Assembly (NCBI GenBank): GCA_963717195.1
Contig: CAVQVR010000013.1
Span: forward strand, 62,001 to 126,000
Direction of reading: 5' to 3'
Length of the DNA: 64,000 bases
DNA from: JACDAE01 sp963717195
GTDB taxonomy: Bacteria > Chloroflexota > Ktedonobacteria > Ktedonobacterales > Ktedonobacteraceae
Both the position numbers and the translations under genes were made by a program. Below, piece by piece: positions 63,642 through 64,000 of the stretch. Numbering within the stretch: the first letter of the stretch is position 1; every line of letters begins with the position of its first letter. A model generated the notes under the pieces. That model saw nothing but the letters and a program-made list of their open reading frames with translations. It made no database searches and was not told the DNA's origin.

Positions 63642-64000
63642 GTGTCAGGACACGAAATCATCGTCGTAGGAGCTTCAGCTGGAGGAGTAGAAGCGCTCAT
63701 GCAACTGGTGCGTGGATTTCCGGCAAACTTATCGGCTAGCGTCTTTGTTGTACTCCATATTCCGGCTCATAGTCCCAGTTCGCTACCAGATATTCTGAGT
63801 CGCGCGGGATTGATGCAAGCGCTTCAGCCAGTAGATTACCAGCAGATAGAGCATGGACATATTTATGTTGCACCACCTGATCATCACCTGTTGATTGAGC
63901 CTGGATTTATGCGTGTGGTACGTGGGCCAAGGGAGAATCGTCACCGACCAGCCGCTGATCCCTTGTTCCGCTCAGCTGCTGTCGCCTACGGCCCGCAGGT
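63642..64000 (+). CDS. CheB methylesterase-domain protein (3' end outside window)
   Basis: The frame opens at GTG 63642 with AGGAG about eight bases upstream and runs to the window edge (119 codons). It begins directly with the methylesterase domain, IIVVGASAGGVEALMQLV (catalytic Ser), and continues with VVLHIPAHSPSSLPDILSRAG, GHIYVAPPDHHLL and RPAADPLFRSAA. No receiver domain precedes it, as in the fusion at 32175, so it may be another CheB-CheR or CheB-kinase fusion or a stand-alone esterase. Its leader contains the multi-hairpin element. Confidence 0.88.
   Translation, partial: MSGHEIIVVGASAGGVEALMQLVRGFPANLSASVFVVLHIPAHSPSSLPDILSRAGLMQALQPVDYQQIEHGHIYVAPPDHHLLIEPGFMRVVRGPRENRHRPAADPLFRSAAVAYGPQ

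Overview
The window looks like a chromosomal segment of a Chloroflexota bacterium, most probably a Ktedonobacteria-type soil organism. This is an inference from gene content: an FHA-ABC export protein, a type II polyketide synthase pair, Tat-secreted arabinofuranosidases, many one- and two-component sensors, an orphan paa cluster, and a family of short TAGGGGC...GCGCC palindromic repeats. No rRNA, tRNA or CRISPR array was seen.

Layout. (1) 1-6684, secondary metabolism: the 3' part of a flavin-dependent halogenase, a three-FHA ABC transporter, and a KS-alpha/KS-beta pair; KS-alpha is interrupted by an in-frame TAG. (2) 6801-19009, arabinose/arabinan utilisation: a LacI-family regulator, a YtfQRT-YjfF-type sugar ABC transporter, a secreted LamG-LamG-GH51 arabinofuranosidase and a secreted GH54-CBM13 arabinofuranosidase. 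Near-identical LacI-type operators lie downstream of three good promoters and tie this region into one regulon. (3) 19062-23167: a copper ATPase behind a CsoR-like operator, and a phosphate-symporter-type MFS protein. (4) 23482-31857, nucleic-acid repair and defence: a broken methyltransferase, then an operon of SAM methyltransferase, RNA ligase and HD-Pnk (RNA end healing and sealing), an IS200/IS605 end relic shaped like an omegaRNA scaffold, and a giant Eco57I-type DNA methylase/restriction gene with an AT-rich recognition segment. (5) 32175-41675, signalling: a CheB-CheR-PAS-histidine kinase fusion, then two degenerate chemoreceptor-like proteins flanking a peptide-type solute-binding lipoprotein. 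(6) 41763-50699: a frameshifted Mg-type P-ATPase, a usp-pckG operon, small hypothetical genes, an SDR and an aquaporin. (7) 50759-58182, aromatic acid catabolism: a TetR regulator divergent from paaA-paaD-paaB-paaC-zinc ribbon-echA-CoA ligase-thiolase; no paaE reductase is present. (8) 58446-61375: cydAB and two small membrane proteins. (9) 61441-64000: an XRE-TPR regulator, a large multi-hairpin element, and the start of another CheB.

Six genes carry single frameshifts and one carries a nonsense codon. Four of the six shifts sit in short homopolymer runs, so part of this damage may be sequencing error in a draft assembly rather than true decay.

The observations most worth following up are the methyltransferase/ligase/HD-Pnk cassette with an orphan omegaRNA-like relic at its 3' border, the shared operators of the arabinose regulon, the split PaaD, and the two very long perfect hairpins at 16893-16960 and 63489-63547.
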